From NCBI GenBank assembly GCA_022791315.1, contig JAAVYW010000047.1, positions 1-44,825 on the forward strand: a stretch of 44,825 bases of DNA, in the 5' to 3' direction. Position numbers and translations under genes: made by a program. The notes beneath the pieces are model-generated. The model was not told the DNA's origin. It searched no databases and worked only from the letters and a program-made list of their open reading frames with translations. This document shows positions 1 to 8,080 of the stretch, piece after piece (position 1 is the first letter of the stretch; each line of letters begins with the position of its first letter). The DNA comes from Oscillospiraceae bacterium (GTDB lineage: Bacteria > Bacillota > Clostridia > Oscillospirales > Ruminococcaceae).

Positions 1-71
1 GGTGCGGGCCCCCGGAAAGGCGAAGCCTTTTTGGGGTGCGATAGCGAGTTCGAGCCTCGTAACCCGCTCCA
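1..71 (+). tRNA. Possible 3' part of a tRNA (T arm, acceptor strand, CCA), cut by the window edge
   Basis: Positions 44-60 form a T arm: GCGAG, loop TTCGAGC, CTCGT, giving 5 pairs with one G-U. They are followed by a 7-base acceptor strand AACCCGC (61-67), a discriminator T and CCA (69-71). A terminator follows at once. Upstream, about positions 9-36 form a 12-bp hairpin with a GAA loop. That could be a long variable arm, but 10-11 bases separate it from the T stem, which is not canonical. The matching 5' acceptor GCGGGTT is not in the window. It may be a long-arm tRNA running off the edge, or a tRNA 3' end copied as an attachment site. The isotype cannot be assigned. Confidence 0.4.
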
Positions 72-75
72 AGAG

Positions 76-114
76 AGAAGCAAGATACGGAAAGGTATCT
101 TGCTTCTTTGTTTT
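76..114 (+). terminator. Rho-independent terminator after the tRNA-like end
   Basis: A perfect 13-bp stem (76-88 with 95-107) closes on the loop GGAAAG and is followed by TTGTTTT. It sits 4 bases after the CCA, as expected for the end of a tRNA transcript. Confidence 0.85.
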
Positions 115-392
115 ATCCGATTTTGGGGCCCGGGCTCGCTGCCTCCACCGCTTTAGGTCATGGAGATAACCCTGGAAGGTCGAGGCCAATTTTCTTGATT
201 GGTTGAACATGCAAGATGGATTCGTAAATCCTGCGTTCTCTTTTTGTGTTTTAGTGTTCAGACTTTCCCTTTGTATCATTTTAAATTATGGGAAGTCGAA
301 GCGATAAGAGGAGAATCCCTATTATATCTTATGCCTATATGTTGACAATGTGGATTTTTCCCTGTATCAGCTCTCTCTGGCTTTATCCATCG
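115..392. other. Intergenic stretch with no recognisable gene
   Basis: No reading frame here has a credible ribosome site or family resemblance. It is AT-richer than most of the window, like the neighbouring XRE/DUF3796 pair. No terminator was seen for the minus-strand XRE gene. Confidence 0.5.
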
Positions 393-614
393 TTATTTCG
401 ATTTTTTATCCTCCTCTACCGTAAATACGTCTTCAATCGTTACACCAAAAACTTTTGCTATATTCCATGCTAAAACGAGAGAAGGATTGTACTTTCCCTT
501 TTCAAGATTCCCGATGGTTTCACGACGTACACCTACTTTTAAAGCCAATTCCTCCTGCTTGATATTAAACCTTGCTCTATATTCTCTTATTCTGTTTTTA
601 ATCATTTTTTGCAT
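393..614 (-). CDS. XRE-family small helix-turn-helix regulator
   Basis: This 73-residue protein is almost entirely one Cro/CI-type HTH domain. The EELALKVGVRRETIGNLEKG segment is the helix-turn-helix, and the FGVTIEDVF tail is typical of short Firmicute regulators of this class. The start is ATG at 614 with AGAGG 4 bases upstream; a second Met lies at residue 4. It overlaps the end of the DUF3796 gene by 17 nt, so the pair is probably translated together. The likely role is repression of its own operon through the inverted repeat upstream of the partner gene. Family assignment is firm; the regulatory target is inferred. Confidence 0.88.
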   Translation of the reverse strand: MQKMIKNRIREYRARFNIKQEELALKVGVRRETIGNLEKGKYNPSLVLAWNIAKVFGVTIEDVFTVEEDKKSK

Positions 615-948
615 TGAGCCTCTCTTTTATTTCTGATATAAAAGTTGAAAAGGCAAAAACGGCTACTGACACCCCAAATCCCAATGCTGTTCCGGCAGCT
701 AATGGATTGCTGCTAAAATTGAAATGTGACAGGGTTAAGGTTGCAGATGTAGTAATTAAGAGGTTTAATGCAAATGCAAGAGTAGCGCATTTTCTCATGT
801 TTGCAACAAACATTTCATCGGGATTTACCCAGAAATATCCAAAGAATAGGGCAAATGCAAAGAAACATAGGAACAGGGGTTCCTCACCCAATAGCCCCCA
901 AAATCCCAACAGAGAAAGAAAACCGATACAGCCATACCAATTTTTCAT
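598..948 (-). CDS. DUF3796-like small membrane protein
   Basis: This 116-residue protein has hydrophobic segments at about residues 5-20 (GCIGFLSLLGFWGLLG), 24-42, 52-72 and 85-103. The opening KNWYGCIGFLSLLGF pattern is typical of DUF3796, a family of unknown function that often sits beside an XRE regulator. A longer frame begins at TTG 972, but the ATG at 948 has AAAAGGAG 7 bases upstream, so 948 is preferred. It is the first gene of a two-gene unit with the downstream XRE regulator. Its function is unknown; a membrane partner or sensor for the regulator is only a guess. Confidence 0.75.
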   Translation of the reverse strand: MKNWYGCIGFLSLLGFWGLLGEEPLFLCFFAFALFFGYFWVNPDEMFVANMRKCATLAFALNLLITTSATLTLSHFNFSSNPLAAGTALGFGVSVAVFAFSTFISEIKERLNAKND

Positions 949-970
949 TGTCTTACTCCTTTTACTGTTC

Positions 971-1029
971 AATGTGGTATATTTCGCGCTTTATATTATA
1001 AATATACCACATTATTTTTGGCATGTCAA
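971..1029 (-). promoter_or_regulatory. Promoter with overlapping 14-bp inverted-repeat operator
   Basis: On the minus strand TTGACA (1024-1029), a 17-base spacer and TATATT (1001-1006) form a near-consensus sigma-A promoter. A perfect inverted repeat, AATGTGGTATATTT (971-984) and its complement (1000-1013), covers the -10 box and the expected transcription start, with a 15-base spacer. This is a classic layout for repression, most simply by the XRE protein encoded downstream. Confidence 0.8.
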
Positions 1030-1253
1030 TATCGGATGATATGTCCTATTTTAGTGAACTGATAGAGCGGTGGAGGAATTGGGTATCCGATAAATTGGCT
1101 GGCTGCCCAATCCCAACGGTTCCTTTTAGAGAGGGCTTTGATGGTATCGCGGATAGAGCGATTCCTGCAGTTTTGGGCTGCGGGAATTTTTTCGGGAAAA
1201 CTGCAACCAGAGGGCGGGAATGGGCGTCTTTATCAGTGAAAGCCGGTTTTCAT
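1030..1253. other. Noncoding stretch between divergent units
   Basis: It lies between the DUF3796/XRE promoter and the sigma-factor remnant. No credible gene was found. It may hold the old promoter of the sigma operon, but no clear -35/-10 pair was recognised. Confidence 0.4.
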
Positions 1254-1267
1254 AGGAGGTGATGGGG

Positions 1268-1559
1268 ATGACAGAGCAGGAACTGCTGGCGCTTTACCAT
1301 GCCCGCTCGGAAGAGGCGCTGGCAGAGACCCAGGCACTTTATGGGGCGTATTGCAAGGCCATTGCCCTGCGGATTCTGGGGAATGAGGAAGATACGCAGG
1401 AGTGCTTGGGAGATGGTTGCGGTGAAGTCGGGCACTGATTATGTGGCCCTCTTTTCCCTGAATGGGGTGCGGTATACGGTTCAGGCGGAGTGCGACGATG
1501 ACCCGGCCCTTGTGTTCTCCACGCTAAAAGAGGTGCTGGACGGGTTTGTTGTGGAGTAG
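1268..1559 (+). pseudogene. Deletion remnant: sigma-70-family N terminus joined out of frame to another gene's C terminus
   Basis: ATG 1268 has a strong AGGAGGT (1254-1260) at ideal spacing. The first ~45 codons read like region 2 of an RNA polymerase sigma factor (ELLALYHARSEEALAETQAL, then YCKAIALRILGNEEDTQEC). After about 1405 the resemblance stops, and that frame ends at 1438 after 56 codons. From about 1410 a different frame gives a C-terminal tail ending DGFVVE at the stop at 1559. The tail resembles the end of the DUF4367-type/anti-sigma-like proteins that commonly follow such sigma genes. The simplest reading is one internal deletion fusing gene 1 to the end of gene 2. The sigma identity is fairly sure; the partner is tentative. 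Confidence 0.65.
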
Positions 1560-1600
1560 GAGAGGAAATCCAGGACCTTTTGCAAAGGGGGATACGGGAG

Positions 1601-1628
1601 AGGCGCCGTCTTGTGCGGCGCCTTTTTT
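1601..1628 (+). terminator. Rho-independent terminator after the sigma remnant
   Basis: The 8-bp GC-rich stem AGGCGCCG/CGGCGCCT (1601-1608, 1616-1623) has loop TCTTGTG and a run of six Ts. Confidence 0.85.
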
Positions 1629-1711
1629 GTGTTATGGTATTATTTGGAAGCCCCTTGGGGGTTATCAGGGATGGAAGCGCAAAAAACCGGCCTTGGGGGC
1701 TCTGCAAAATA

Positions 1712-1740
1712 TTGACAGAAGTGCGATTCCCCGGTACAAT
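1712..1740 (+). promoter_or_regulatory. Sigma-A promoter of the PAS hybrid kinase gene
   Basis: TTGACA (1712-1717), a 17-base spacer and TACAAT (1735-1740) lie about 30 bases before the start codon. Confidence 0.75.
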
Positions 1741-1769
1741 AAAGGCAAGCACACAGATAGGGAGGCAAT

Positions 1770-4700
1770 ATGATGTATCGCTGCCACATGTGTTTTTACT
1801 ATACCGGGCACCGGCGCGAACTCTTTGAAATTATCAAGGGGATGGAACCCTTAGCGCATTTTGAGCACTGCTTTTTGGAGAGCGAGGAGCCCCAGCCGGA
1901 GCTGCTGGGACAGGCTGACGTGATTTTCGCCGATTTGCGGGAGGGCAAGGTACAGGAGGTTCTGGCTGCGCTGGAAAAGGGGAAGCGGGCGGATGCCCAG
2001 ATAATCGCCCTGGCAGACCGGGAACAGGCGGGGCAGCTGACGGAATTTTTGCCTGGGCTGGCGGATTTGTGGACAGCGCCTCTCTCAGAGGAGGAGCTGC
2101 GGTTCCGGTTCCTGCGCTGGCAGCAGGGCTGCAAGACCAGCCGGGACCTCTGGGAGACCAGCCAATATCTGGAAACTGCCATCAACAGCATGCCCAACTT
2201 AGTGTGGTTCAAGACCAAGGACGGGCTGCATGAGAAGGTGAACGACAGTTTTTGCTGCACAGTGGGAAAGACCAAGCAGCAGGTACAGGGGCGGGGGCAC
2301 GCCTATATCTGGGATGTGGAGCAGGACGACCCGGCCTGTATCGAGTCGGAGCGGATTGTGATGGAAAAGGGGAGAACCTGCGTCTCGGAAGAGGTGGTGC
2401 AGACCGGGGAGGGCACCCGGCTGCTGACAACCTATAAATCCCCGCTCTATGACCTGGACGGCAGCGTGATGGGCACTGTGGGGGTGGCAATTGACGTGAC
2501 CCAGGAGCGCTCCTATGAGGAGGAGATTGTCCGGAAAAATAGGGAGCTGGAGAAGCTCTTTACCACCATGGACTGCGGTGTAATGTGCCACACCCTGGAC
2601 GGTTCCCATATCCTCAGCATTAACCGGGCGGCGCTGCGGATTTTGGGCTATGAATCAGAGCAGGAGATGATTGGGGCAGGCTTTGACACAGTGGCCCCCT
2701 CGGTGCTGGATGAGGATAAGGCCGAGCTGCGGACCGTTATCCAGGGGCTTAAAAAGGTGGGGGAGAGTGCCAGCCTGGAATACCGGGTGCAGCACCCTAA
2801 CGGGGATATCCTGCATGTGATGGGCAATATCAAGCTAGTGGAGGAGGAGGGGGTACTCTTTTACCAGCGGTTCCTCCTGGACGTTACGGCCCAGAGGCTG
2901 CGGGAGCAGCAGGAGAGGCAGGATGAGGAGCGCCGCCAGAGCGAGCTGGTACAGGCCTTGAGCGTGGACTACAACCTGGTTTGCCATTTTGACCTGGACA
3001 CCGGGCTGGGGAGCCCCCTGCGGGTATACGACTGCCCCTACCATGTGCTGGACAGCCTCTTTATGGAAGAGGAATTGCAACTGGAAGACTGCATGGGAAG
3101 ATACATAGAGCGCTGTGTCTATGAGGAGGACCGGGAAGCGCTGCGCCAGGCGCTCTCGCGGGAGCACCTGATAAGGGAGCTGACGGACAAGAGCACCTCC
3201 TACATGAACTACCGCACCATCTGCGGGGGAAAGATGCGGTTTTTCCAGGTGAAGGTGGTACGCACCGGGGCGTGGGAAAAACGGCGGAGGGCTGTGCTGG
3301 GCTTCCGCAATGTGGACAACGAGACCCAGCGGGAGATGGAGAAAAAGATGCTCCTGGAAGACGCCTTGGCCCAGGCCAACCGGGCCAGCAAGGCCAAAAG
3401 CGTGTTCCTCTCCAACATGTCCCACGACATCCGCACGCCGATGAACGCCATCATCGGCTTTACGGCCCTGGCTACCACCCATATCAACCAACGGGAACAG
3501 GTGGAGGGGTATCTGAAAAAGATTATGACTTCCAGCAACCACCTGTTGAGCCTTATCAACGATGTGCTGGATATGAGCCGGATTGAGAGCGGGAAAATCT
3601 CCCTGGAGGAGAAGGCCTGCTCGCTGCCCGACATCCTCCACGGCCTGCGCAACATTGTCCAGGCCGACATCCATGCCAAGCAGATGGAGCTCTACATGGA
3701 CGCTGTGGATGTGGTACACGAGAACATTTTCTGCGACCGGCTGCGGCTGAACCAAATCCTGCTGAACCTGTTGAGCAACTGTATCAAATACACCCCCTCC
3801 GGGGGTGTGGTGAGCGTGCGGGTGATTGAGAAAAAGGGGGCGCCCGCAGGCAAGGCCAGCTATGAATTCCGGGTGAAGGACACGGGCATTGGCATGAGCG
3901 AGGAGTTTGTGGCCCATATCTTTGAGCCCTTTGAGCGGGAGCGCAACTCCACCACCAGCGGCATCCAAGGCACTGGCCTGGGGATGGCTATCACCAAAAA
4001 CATTGTGGAGATGATGGACGGCGCAATTACCGTGAAGAGCAAGCAGGGGGTGGGGACGGAGTTTATTGTGAATATCTCCTTCCGCCTGGGGACAGAAGAA
4101 CAGAAGTCCCCGGTGATTCCCCAGCTGAAAAACTGCCGCGCCCTGGTGGTTGACGATGATTTTAACACCTGCGACAGCGTCTCCTACATGCTGGAGAAAA
4201 TTGGGATGCGGGCGGAGTGGACCCTTTCGGGCAAAGAGGCCGTGTTGCGTACCTGGCAATCGGTGAGCCGGGGGGACAACTACAGCGTCTATATCATTGA
4301 CTGGATGCTGCCGGACATGAACGGCGTTGAAGTGGCCCGCCGCATCCGCAAGGAGACAGGGGACCAGGTGCCCATCATTGTCCTCACTGCCTATGACTGG
4401 GCGGACATTGAGGAGGAGGCCAGGGAGGCGGGCGTCACAGCTTTTTGCAGCAAGCCCCTCTTCCTTTCGGAGCTGCGCAGCTGCCTGCTGACTATGGTGG
4501 GCGGGGAAGCGGAAGAAGAGGAGGAGGCTGCCCAGGCCCTGCCTGCCCCCACGGGACGCATCCTGCTGGTGGAGGACAACGAGCTGAACCAGGAGATTGC
4601 CATAGCAATCCTGGAAGAAGCGGGCTTTTCGGTGGAGCTGGCAAATAACGGCCAGATTGCCGTGGATACGGTGCGGGAATCCCAGGCAGGCTATTACCAG

Positions 4701-4928
4701 CTGATTTTGATGGATGTGCAGATGCCTGTTATGAACGGCTACGAGGCCACCCGGCAAATCCGCGCCCTGGAAGACCCCAGGCTCGCCCAAATCCCTATCC
4801 TGGCAATGACGGCCAACGCCTTTGAAGAGGACCGGCAGCAGGCGTTACAGGCTGGCATGAACGGGCACATTGCCAAGCCAATTCACATTGAGAAGCTGCT
4901 GGAGACCCTGGGGAAGGCGCTGCAATAG
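1770..4928 (+). CDS. Soluble PAS-domain hybrid sensor histidine kinase with two receivers
   Basis: This 1052-residue protein has no membrane segments. In order it has a degenerate receiver-like region (~1-115), a PAS domain (~130-250, MPNLVWFKTKDG), a second PAS (~258-378), a third PAS-like region (~395-510), and a HisKA H-box with phospho-acceptor His552 (MSHDIRTPMNA). Next come an HATPase with N box (NQILLNLLSNCIKYT) and G boxes (DTGIGM, GTGLGM), then receiver 1 with Asp844 (IDWMLPDMNG) and receiver 2 with Asp982 (MDVQMPVMNG). It probably autophosphorylates in response to a cytoplasmic signal and passes phosphate to its receivers. There is no Hpt and no DNA-binding domain, so an outside phosphotransfer partner is expected. 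GGGAGG (1760-1765) fits the second ATG (1773) better than the first. Confidence 0.92.
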   Translation: MMYRCHMCFYYTGHRRELFEIIKGMEPLAHFEHCFLESEEPQPELLGQADVIFADLREGKVQEVLAALEKGKRADAQIIALADREQAGQLTEFLPGLADLWTAPLSEEELRFRFLRWQQGCKTSRDLWETSQYLETAINSMPNLVWFKTKDGLHEKVNDSFCCTVGKTKQQVQGRGHAYIWDVEQDDPACIESERIVMEKGRTCVSEEVVQTGEGTRLLTTYKSPLYDLDGSVMGTVGVAIDVTQERSYEEEIVRKNRELEKLFTTMDCGVMCHTLDGSHILSINRAALRILGYESEQEMIGAGFDTVAPSVLDEDKAELRTVIQGLKKVGESASLEYRVQHPNGDILHVMGNIKLVEEEGVLFYQRFLLDVTAQRLREQQERQDEERRQSELVQALSVDYNLVCHFDLDTGLGSPLRVYDCPYHVLDSLFMEEELQLEDCMGRYIERCVYEEDREALRQALSREHLIRELTDKSTSYMNYRTICGGKMRFFQVKVVRTGAWEKRRRAVLGFRNVDNETQREMEKKMLLEDALAQANRASKAKSVFLSNMSHDIRTPMNAIIGFTALATTHINQREQVEGYLKKIMTSSNHLLSLINDVLDMSRIESGKISLEEKACSLPDILHGLRNIVQADIHAKQMELYMDAVDVVHENIFCDRLRLNQILLNLLSNCIKYTPSGGVVSVRVIEKKGAPAGKASYEFRVKDTGIGMSEEFVAHIFEPFERERNSTTSGIQGTGLGMAITKNIVEMMDGAITVKSKQGVGTEFIVNISFRLGTEEQKSPVIPQLKNCRALVVDDDFNTCDSVSYMLEKIGMRAEWTLSGKEAVLRTWQSVSRGDNYSVYIIDWMLPDMNGVEVARRIRKETGDQVPIIVLTAYDWADIEEEAREAGVTAFCSKPLFLSELRSCLLTMVGGEAEEEEEAAQALPAPTGRILLVEDNELNQEIAIAILEEAGFSVELANNGQIAVDTVRESQAGYYQLILMDVQMPVMNGYEATRQIRALEDPRLAQIPILAMTANAFEEDRQQALQAGMNGHIAKPIHIEKLLETLGKALQ

Positions 4929-5016
4929 GGAGGTTAAAGCCCAACTAGGGCTGCCCGGCAAACGCACCTAACCAAGGAGAACTAACGCCGGGGCCGCACC
5001 GAGCGGCGGCATTGCC

Positions 5017-5049
5017 ACGGCGCTGAGGGGTAACGCCCCTAAGCGCCGT
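5017..5049. terminator. Hairpin, possible terminator of the PAS hybrid kinase gene
   Basis: An 8-bp outer stem ACGGCGCT/AGCGCCGT (5017-5024, 5042-5049) encloses GGGG/CCCC pairing. The T tract that follows is weak, so termination is uncertain. Confidence 0.4.
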
Positions 5050-5071
5050 TTGCTGTTGCTTTAGTTTAACG

Positions 5072-5108
5072 AAAGCCCTGGTTTTGCCCCCGGTAAAACC
5101 AGGGCTTT
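5072..5108. terminator. Strong 14-bp hairpin, possible bidirectional terminator
   Basis: A perfect 14-bp inverted repeat, AAAGCCCTGGTTTT at 5072-5085 and its complement at 5095-5108, has a 9-base spacer. Both sides are A/T-flanked, which is usual between convergent genes. Confidence 0.55.
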
Positions 5109-5299
5109 GGCACAACAAGGCATAATCTAAAAGACTTTTGCTCAAGTTCCACAGATGGGGGGCTAGAGCAAGTCTAAGGAGCTTATTTGCTTCGTGGTAA
5201 GAAGCCTTACCTGTTTACAGGGAGCAGCGCAGGTGATGTGATGGCAACATTCAGCCCGTCTTAGGGGGCAGCAGGGAATGACCTCCTCTGGTGGTTCTG

Positions 5300-5645
5300 C
5301 TTCCTTGTCTCGTCGAAAGGAAGCGGGACAGCGAGTGTTGGACTTTGCTTGGTGCGGGAACTGGCAGGCCTGCGGGATAGGCGGGCCTGGGCCTATTTGC
5401 CGTTGGCAAAGGCAGCGAAGGGGGTATGAGGCGGCGACAGAGGAGAGCCCGGCGGGGGCTGGCTGGGTGCAGGAGAGCAGATTTCCTATAAAACGCCGCC
5501 CCAAAGAAAGAACATTTCGCTTGTTGCCAAGAACCGTAACGTGATTCTTACAAGACCAATGCGGCTGGTCTTCATCACCCTTTGAAACGGTATGGACAAG
5601 GAAACCGTGCTGGCCCGGAAACTTTGAGGACGCTCCGCTGCGATA
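5300..5645 (+). repeat. Dispersed noncoding repeat, copy A
   Basis: It shares ordered blocks with 15540-15950 and 26146-26372: CTTCCTTG; GGTGnGGGAAC; TTTGCCGTTGGCAAAGGC; GGCTGG; ACGCC with ATTTCGC; AGACCAA paired with TGGTCTT; CACCCTTTGAAA; TGGACAAGG; and GCTGGCCCGGAAA. It holds no plausible gene. The rest of the ~815-base gap (4929-5743) contains the two hairpins before it and a terminator after it. The nature is unknown: structured RNA, a miniature mobile element or a chromosome-organisation repeat are all possible. Confidence 0.75.
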
Positions 5646-5701
5646 GAATTGAGAAGGTGAGGGCACTGCATCGGAAGGGGACGGAGCCCCAGTGGAAACA
5701 A

Positions 5702-5740
5702 AAAGGCACACCCCTACAACATGGCAGGAGGTGTGCCTTT
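5702..5740 (-). terminator. Terminator for the GNAT/hydrolase unit
   Basis: An 11-bp stem AAAGGCACACC/GGTGTGCCTTT lies just after the GNAT stop. On the minus strand it is followed by a T-rich tail (TTTTTGTTT). Confidence 0.75.
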
Positions 5741-5743
5741 TAT

Positions 5744-6214
5744 TTATAAAATAGTTTCCATGCCGGTTTTTTGCGGTTTTAAGCCGCAGGATTCGTAGAA
5801 ACGCAGTGCGCTCTCGTTGAAGGCCCAGACATTCAGTGTCACGTTGTAGCATCCCTGTGCGCGGGCAAAGGCCAGAACATGGTCGTAGAGTTGGCGGCCC
5901 AGGTGCTGGCCCCGGCATGCCTCGTCTACGCACAGGTCGTCGATATAGAGGGTTTTGACGGGGGTGAAGATGTTGTCGTCTTTGTACTGCTGGAAGATGC
6001 AGAAGGCGTAGCCCAATACTTGGCCGGATTCGTCTATGGCGGCAAAAATGGGGCGGTTTTCGTCTTGCAGCAGGTGGGCGAGTTCCTCGTCGGTGTATTT
6101 GCGGACGCCGGTTTTAAAGAGGTCAGGGCGGCCCTGGTGATGGATTTCCAGGACCTGGGAGAGCAGGCGGTGAAGGCCTGGGATGTCTTTGGGCAGGGCT
6201 TTGCGGATTTCCAT
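5744..6214 (-). CDS. GNAT-family N-acetyltransferase
   Basis: This 156-residue single-domain protein has acetyl-CoA-binding motif A at LCVDEACRGQHLGRQLYDHV. The YIDDLCV strand precedes it, and the NESALRFYESCGL motif B typical of GNAT enzymes follows. ATG 6214 has GGAGG 7 bases upstream. It starts 11 bases after the hydrolase stop, so the two are very likely one transcript. The acyl acceptor (amino acid, polyamine, antibiotic or protein) cannot be told from the sequence. Confidence 0.9.
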   Translation of the reverse strand: MEIRKALPKDIPGLHRLLSQVLEIHHQGRPDLFKTGVRKYTDEELAHLLQDENRPIFAAIDESGQVLGYAFCIFQQYKDDNIFTPVKTLYIDDLCVDEACRGQHLGRQLYDHVLAFARAQGCYNVTLNVWAFNESALRFYESCGLKPQKTGMETIL

Positions 6215-6225
6215 GGTGTGGCCTC

Positions 6226-7161
6226 CTAGTTTGTCAGTTTGGATTCCAGCCAGGACAAGAGGTCGGCGTAGATCTGGTCGCGGTTGGTCTCGTTGAGCAG
6301 CTCATGGCGGCAGCCGGGATAGAGCTTTAGGTCTACGCTGCGCATCCCGGCCTCGCGCATCCGGCGGTAGACCTCTTGCACCCCTTTGCCATAGGAGCCC
6401 ACAGGGTCTTCTTCCCCGGCGGTGAGCAGCACAGGGAGGTCCTTGGGGGTGCTTTCGATACAGCGGGAATCACTGCAGGTCTCCAGCAGGTGGAACAGGT
6501 CTTCGTAGCCGCTGACAGTGAAGAGGAAGCCGCATTTGGGGTCGGCGACAAAGGCGTCTACCATGGATTCATCCCGGGAAAGCCAGTCGTATTCCGTGCG
6601 GTGGGGGGTGCAGCGCTTGTTGTACATGCCAAAGGCCACGTTGTTAATAGGATTGCTGCGGCCAAATTCGCCCATGCGTTTGCGCTCGATTTTGGCGGCG
6701 GCAAAGGCCAGCTTGATGGCCGGGTTTTTCCCCGCAGTGCCCATGATGACGGCGCCGGTGAGCTCCCTGCCGTGCTCGGCCAGATAGATGCGGGAGATGA
6801 AGGAGCCCATGCTGTGGCCCAAGAGGAAATAGGGCAGGCCGGGATAGCGCTTTTTCATCAGCTTGGTGAGGGCGTAGAGGTCGCCTACCAGGAAGCGGTA
6901 GCCCTCGCTCTTGGCGAAATAGCCCAGATATTTTTCGCTGCGGGCGGTTTCGCCGTGTCCAAGGTGGTCGTTGATACACACGGCAAAGCCGTGGGACGCC
7001 AGATAGCGGGCAAAGCTGTCATATCGTTCCTTGTGCTCACACATGCCGTGGCAAAGCTGCACCATGGCCCGGGGTTCCCCCTCCGGGAGATAGGCCAGGG
7101 CCGCCACAGTGTCCTCCCCGTTTAGGCTGGGATAATAGATTTTTTCCACCAAAACACCCAT
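6226..7161 (-). CDS. Alpha/beta hydrolase of the monoacylglycerol-lipase (Hydrolase_4) type
   Basis: This 311-residue enzyme keeps the full set of features: oxyanion region LCHGMCEHKERY, cap-entry DHLGHGET, nucleophile elbow GHSMGS, Asp in AGEEDPVG and His in GCRHELLNE. No signal peptide is seen, so it is probably a cytoplasmic esterase or lysophospholipase. The frame is open further upstream, but ATG 7161 has AAGGAGG at good spacing and the upstream extension is low-complexity. It is followed after 11 bases by the GNAT gene. The substrate is unknown. Confidence 0.9.
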   Translation of the reverse strand: MGVLVEKIYYPSLNGEDTVAALAYLPEGEPRAMVQLCHGMCEHKERYDSFARYLASHGFAVCINDHLGHGETARSEKYLGYFAKSEGYRFLVGDLYALTKLMKKRYPGLPYFLLGHSMGSFISRIYLAEHGRELTGAVIMGTAGKNPAIKLAFAAAKIERKRMGEFGRSNPINNVAFGMYNKRCTPHRTEYDWLSRDESMVDAFVADPKCGFLFTVSGYEDLFHLLETCSDSRCIESTPKDLPVLLTAGEEDPVGSYGKGVQEVYRRMREAGMRSVDLKLYPGCRHELLNETNRDQIYADLLSWLESKLTN

Positions 7162-7222
7162 GCTAAAAACCTCCTTGGTACTTGTTTCGTCCGGGGCCGC
7201 CGCTGGCCCCGGGGGCTGCTTT

Positions 7223-7654
7223 TTAGGATATGGATACCCCTGCCCGCTCGCTGCTGCGGGGGTAGAGGGCGGAATCGGTGTCAACGGTGTAGAAGTTCAT
7301 ATGGGGGAAACGCTCCCACAGCAGGGGGAGGATGCTGTTTTCTTCCTGGGGCATGCCGGTGACTACGTGCTGGGCCCCGGAGCCCTGGAGAAAGGACAGC
7401 AGCGTTTCAAACGGGGATTCGGAGTAAAAGACGTTCATATCGGCGCCATAGGACTTGGTGATGGAGAAAAGATGGTCCAGCGCTTCGTGGTTGAGGGAGG
7501 GAGAGAGCTGCCTGGAGCTGACGACCACCAGCGGCGTTTCCGCCAGCTGGGCAATCCTGCTTCCCACGTGAATCAGGCGTTCACAGGAAAACTGGTCTGT
7601 GACACACACCACAGTGGTGGGGGTGGCGGCTTTTTTCTCTCTGCGTTCTGTCAT
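7223..7654 (-). CDS. UspA-like (universal stress / KdpD-type) small protein
   Basis: This 143-residue protein has the opening strand VVCVTDQFSCERLIHVGSRI, then LVVVSS and the later STKSYGAD-like region (ITKSYGADMNVFY). The layout resembles the Usp-like domain of KdpD and single-domain universal stress proteins. ATG 7654 has GGAGG 6 bases upstream; the open frame beyond is not credible. The classic ATP-binding G-x2-G-x9-G motif is not obvious. It lies 61 bases upstream of the hydrolase gene on the same strand. Its role is unknown; stress-linked nucleotide binding is the family expectation. Confidence 0.6.
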   Translation of the reverse strand: MTERREKKAATPTTVVCVTDQFSCERLIHVGSRIAQLAETPLVVVSSRQLSPSLNHEALDHLFSITKSYGADMNVFYSESPFETLLSFLQGSGAQHVVTGMPQEENSILPLLWERFPHMNFYTVDTDSALYPRSSERAGVSIS

Positions 7655-8004
7655 AGGGAACCTCCATTTCTTGCAATCCGCTTCGGGAACCCCCGGTGGG
7701 GGCGTAGTGTGGTGTAGGGGAAAGATTTTCCCGTAAGGGCAAGTTGGGCTTTGAGATGCCATTGCCAAGGGTGCGCCGGTTTGCGCACAGGCGGGCCTTT
7801 TGGCCGCCTGCCGGATTTCCAGCCCTTTGAGTATATCATACAACAGAAATGTGAAAAAATCATGTCGGATTCGTGATTTTTGTCCATTCTCTTTGAATTT
7901 TTCCTGGAAAATTTTTGGAGCTTGTCAGAGGGGCATGGTAAGTTTCACAAAATTTTTGGACTATCATCGGCAGAAATGTCATAGCTTTTGGATGAAAAAT
8001 TCGG
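7655..8004. other. Intergenic region between divergent uspA-like and xylB genes
   Basis: It contains GC-rich hairpins (TGCGC/GCGCA and CAGGCGG/CCGCCTG near 7771-7810) in the leader of the minus-strand gene, then an AT-rich stretch (7830-8004) holding the divergent promoters. No small gene was recognised. Confidence 0.5.
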
Positions 8005-8010
8005 TATAAT
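8005..8010 (+). promoter_or_regulatory. Likely -10 box of xylB
   Basis: A consensus TATAAT lies about 70 bases before the start codon. No convincing -35 is present at 16-18 bases, so the promoter may need an activator. Confidence 0.5.
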
Positions 8011-8080
8011 GGAGGAAACGGAATTATCGGCGCTACGCCCTCCGGGGCGGGCGGGAAATCAGTGATTTGGAGGAGACAAT

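Noticed and set aside
1-71. tmRNA 3' end or selenocysteine tRNA
   Set aside because: The tail TCCA lacks the tmRNA ACCA end. A Sec tRNA needs an 8-base acceptor and G discriminator, whereas 7 bases and T are seen.
2835-4790. Long minus-strand open frame of 651 codons
   Set aside because: It lies antisense to the PAS hybrid kinase, whose frame has clear domains. The antisense frame is rich in His/Gly/Leu with no domain and arises from GC-rich codon bias.
5163-5933. Minus-strand open frame of 256 codons over repeat copy A
   Set aside because: It runs through the noncoding repeat, a terminator and the GNAT gene in another frame, and starts inside GNAT.
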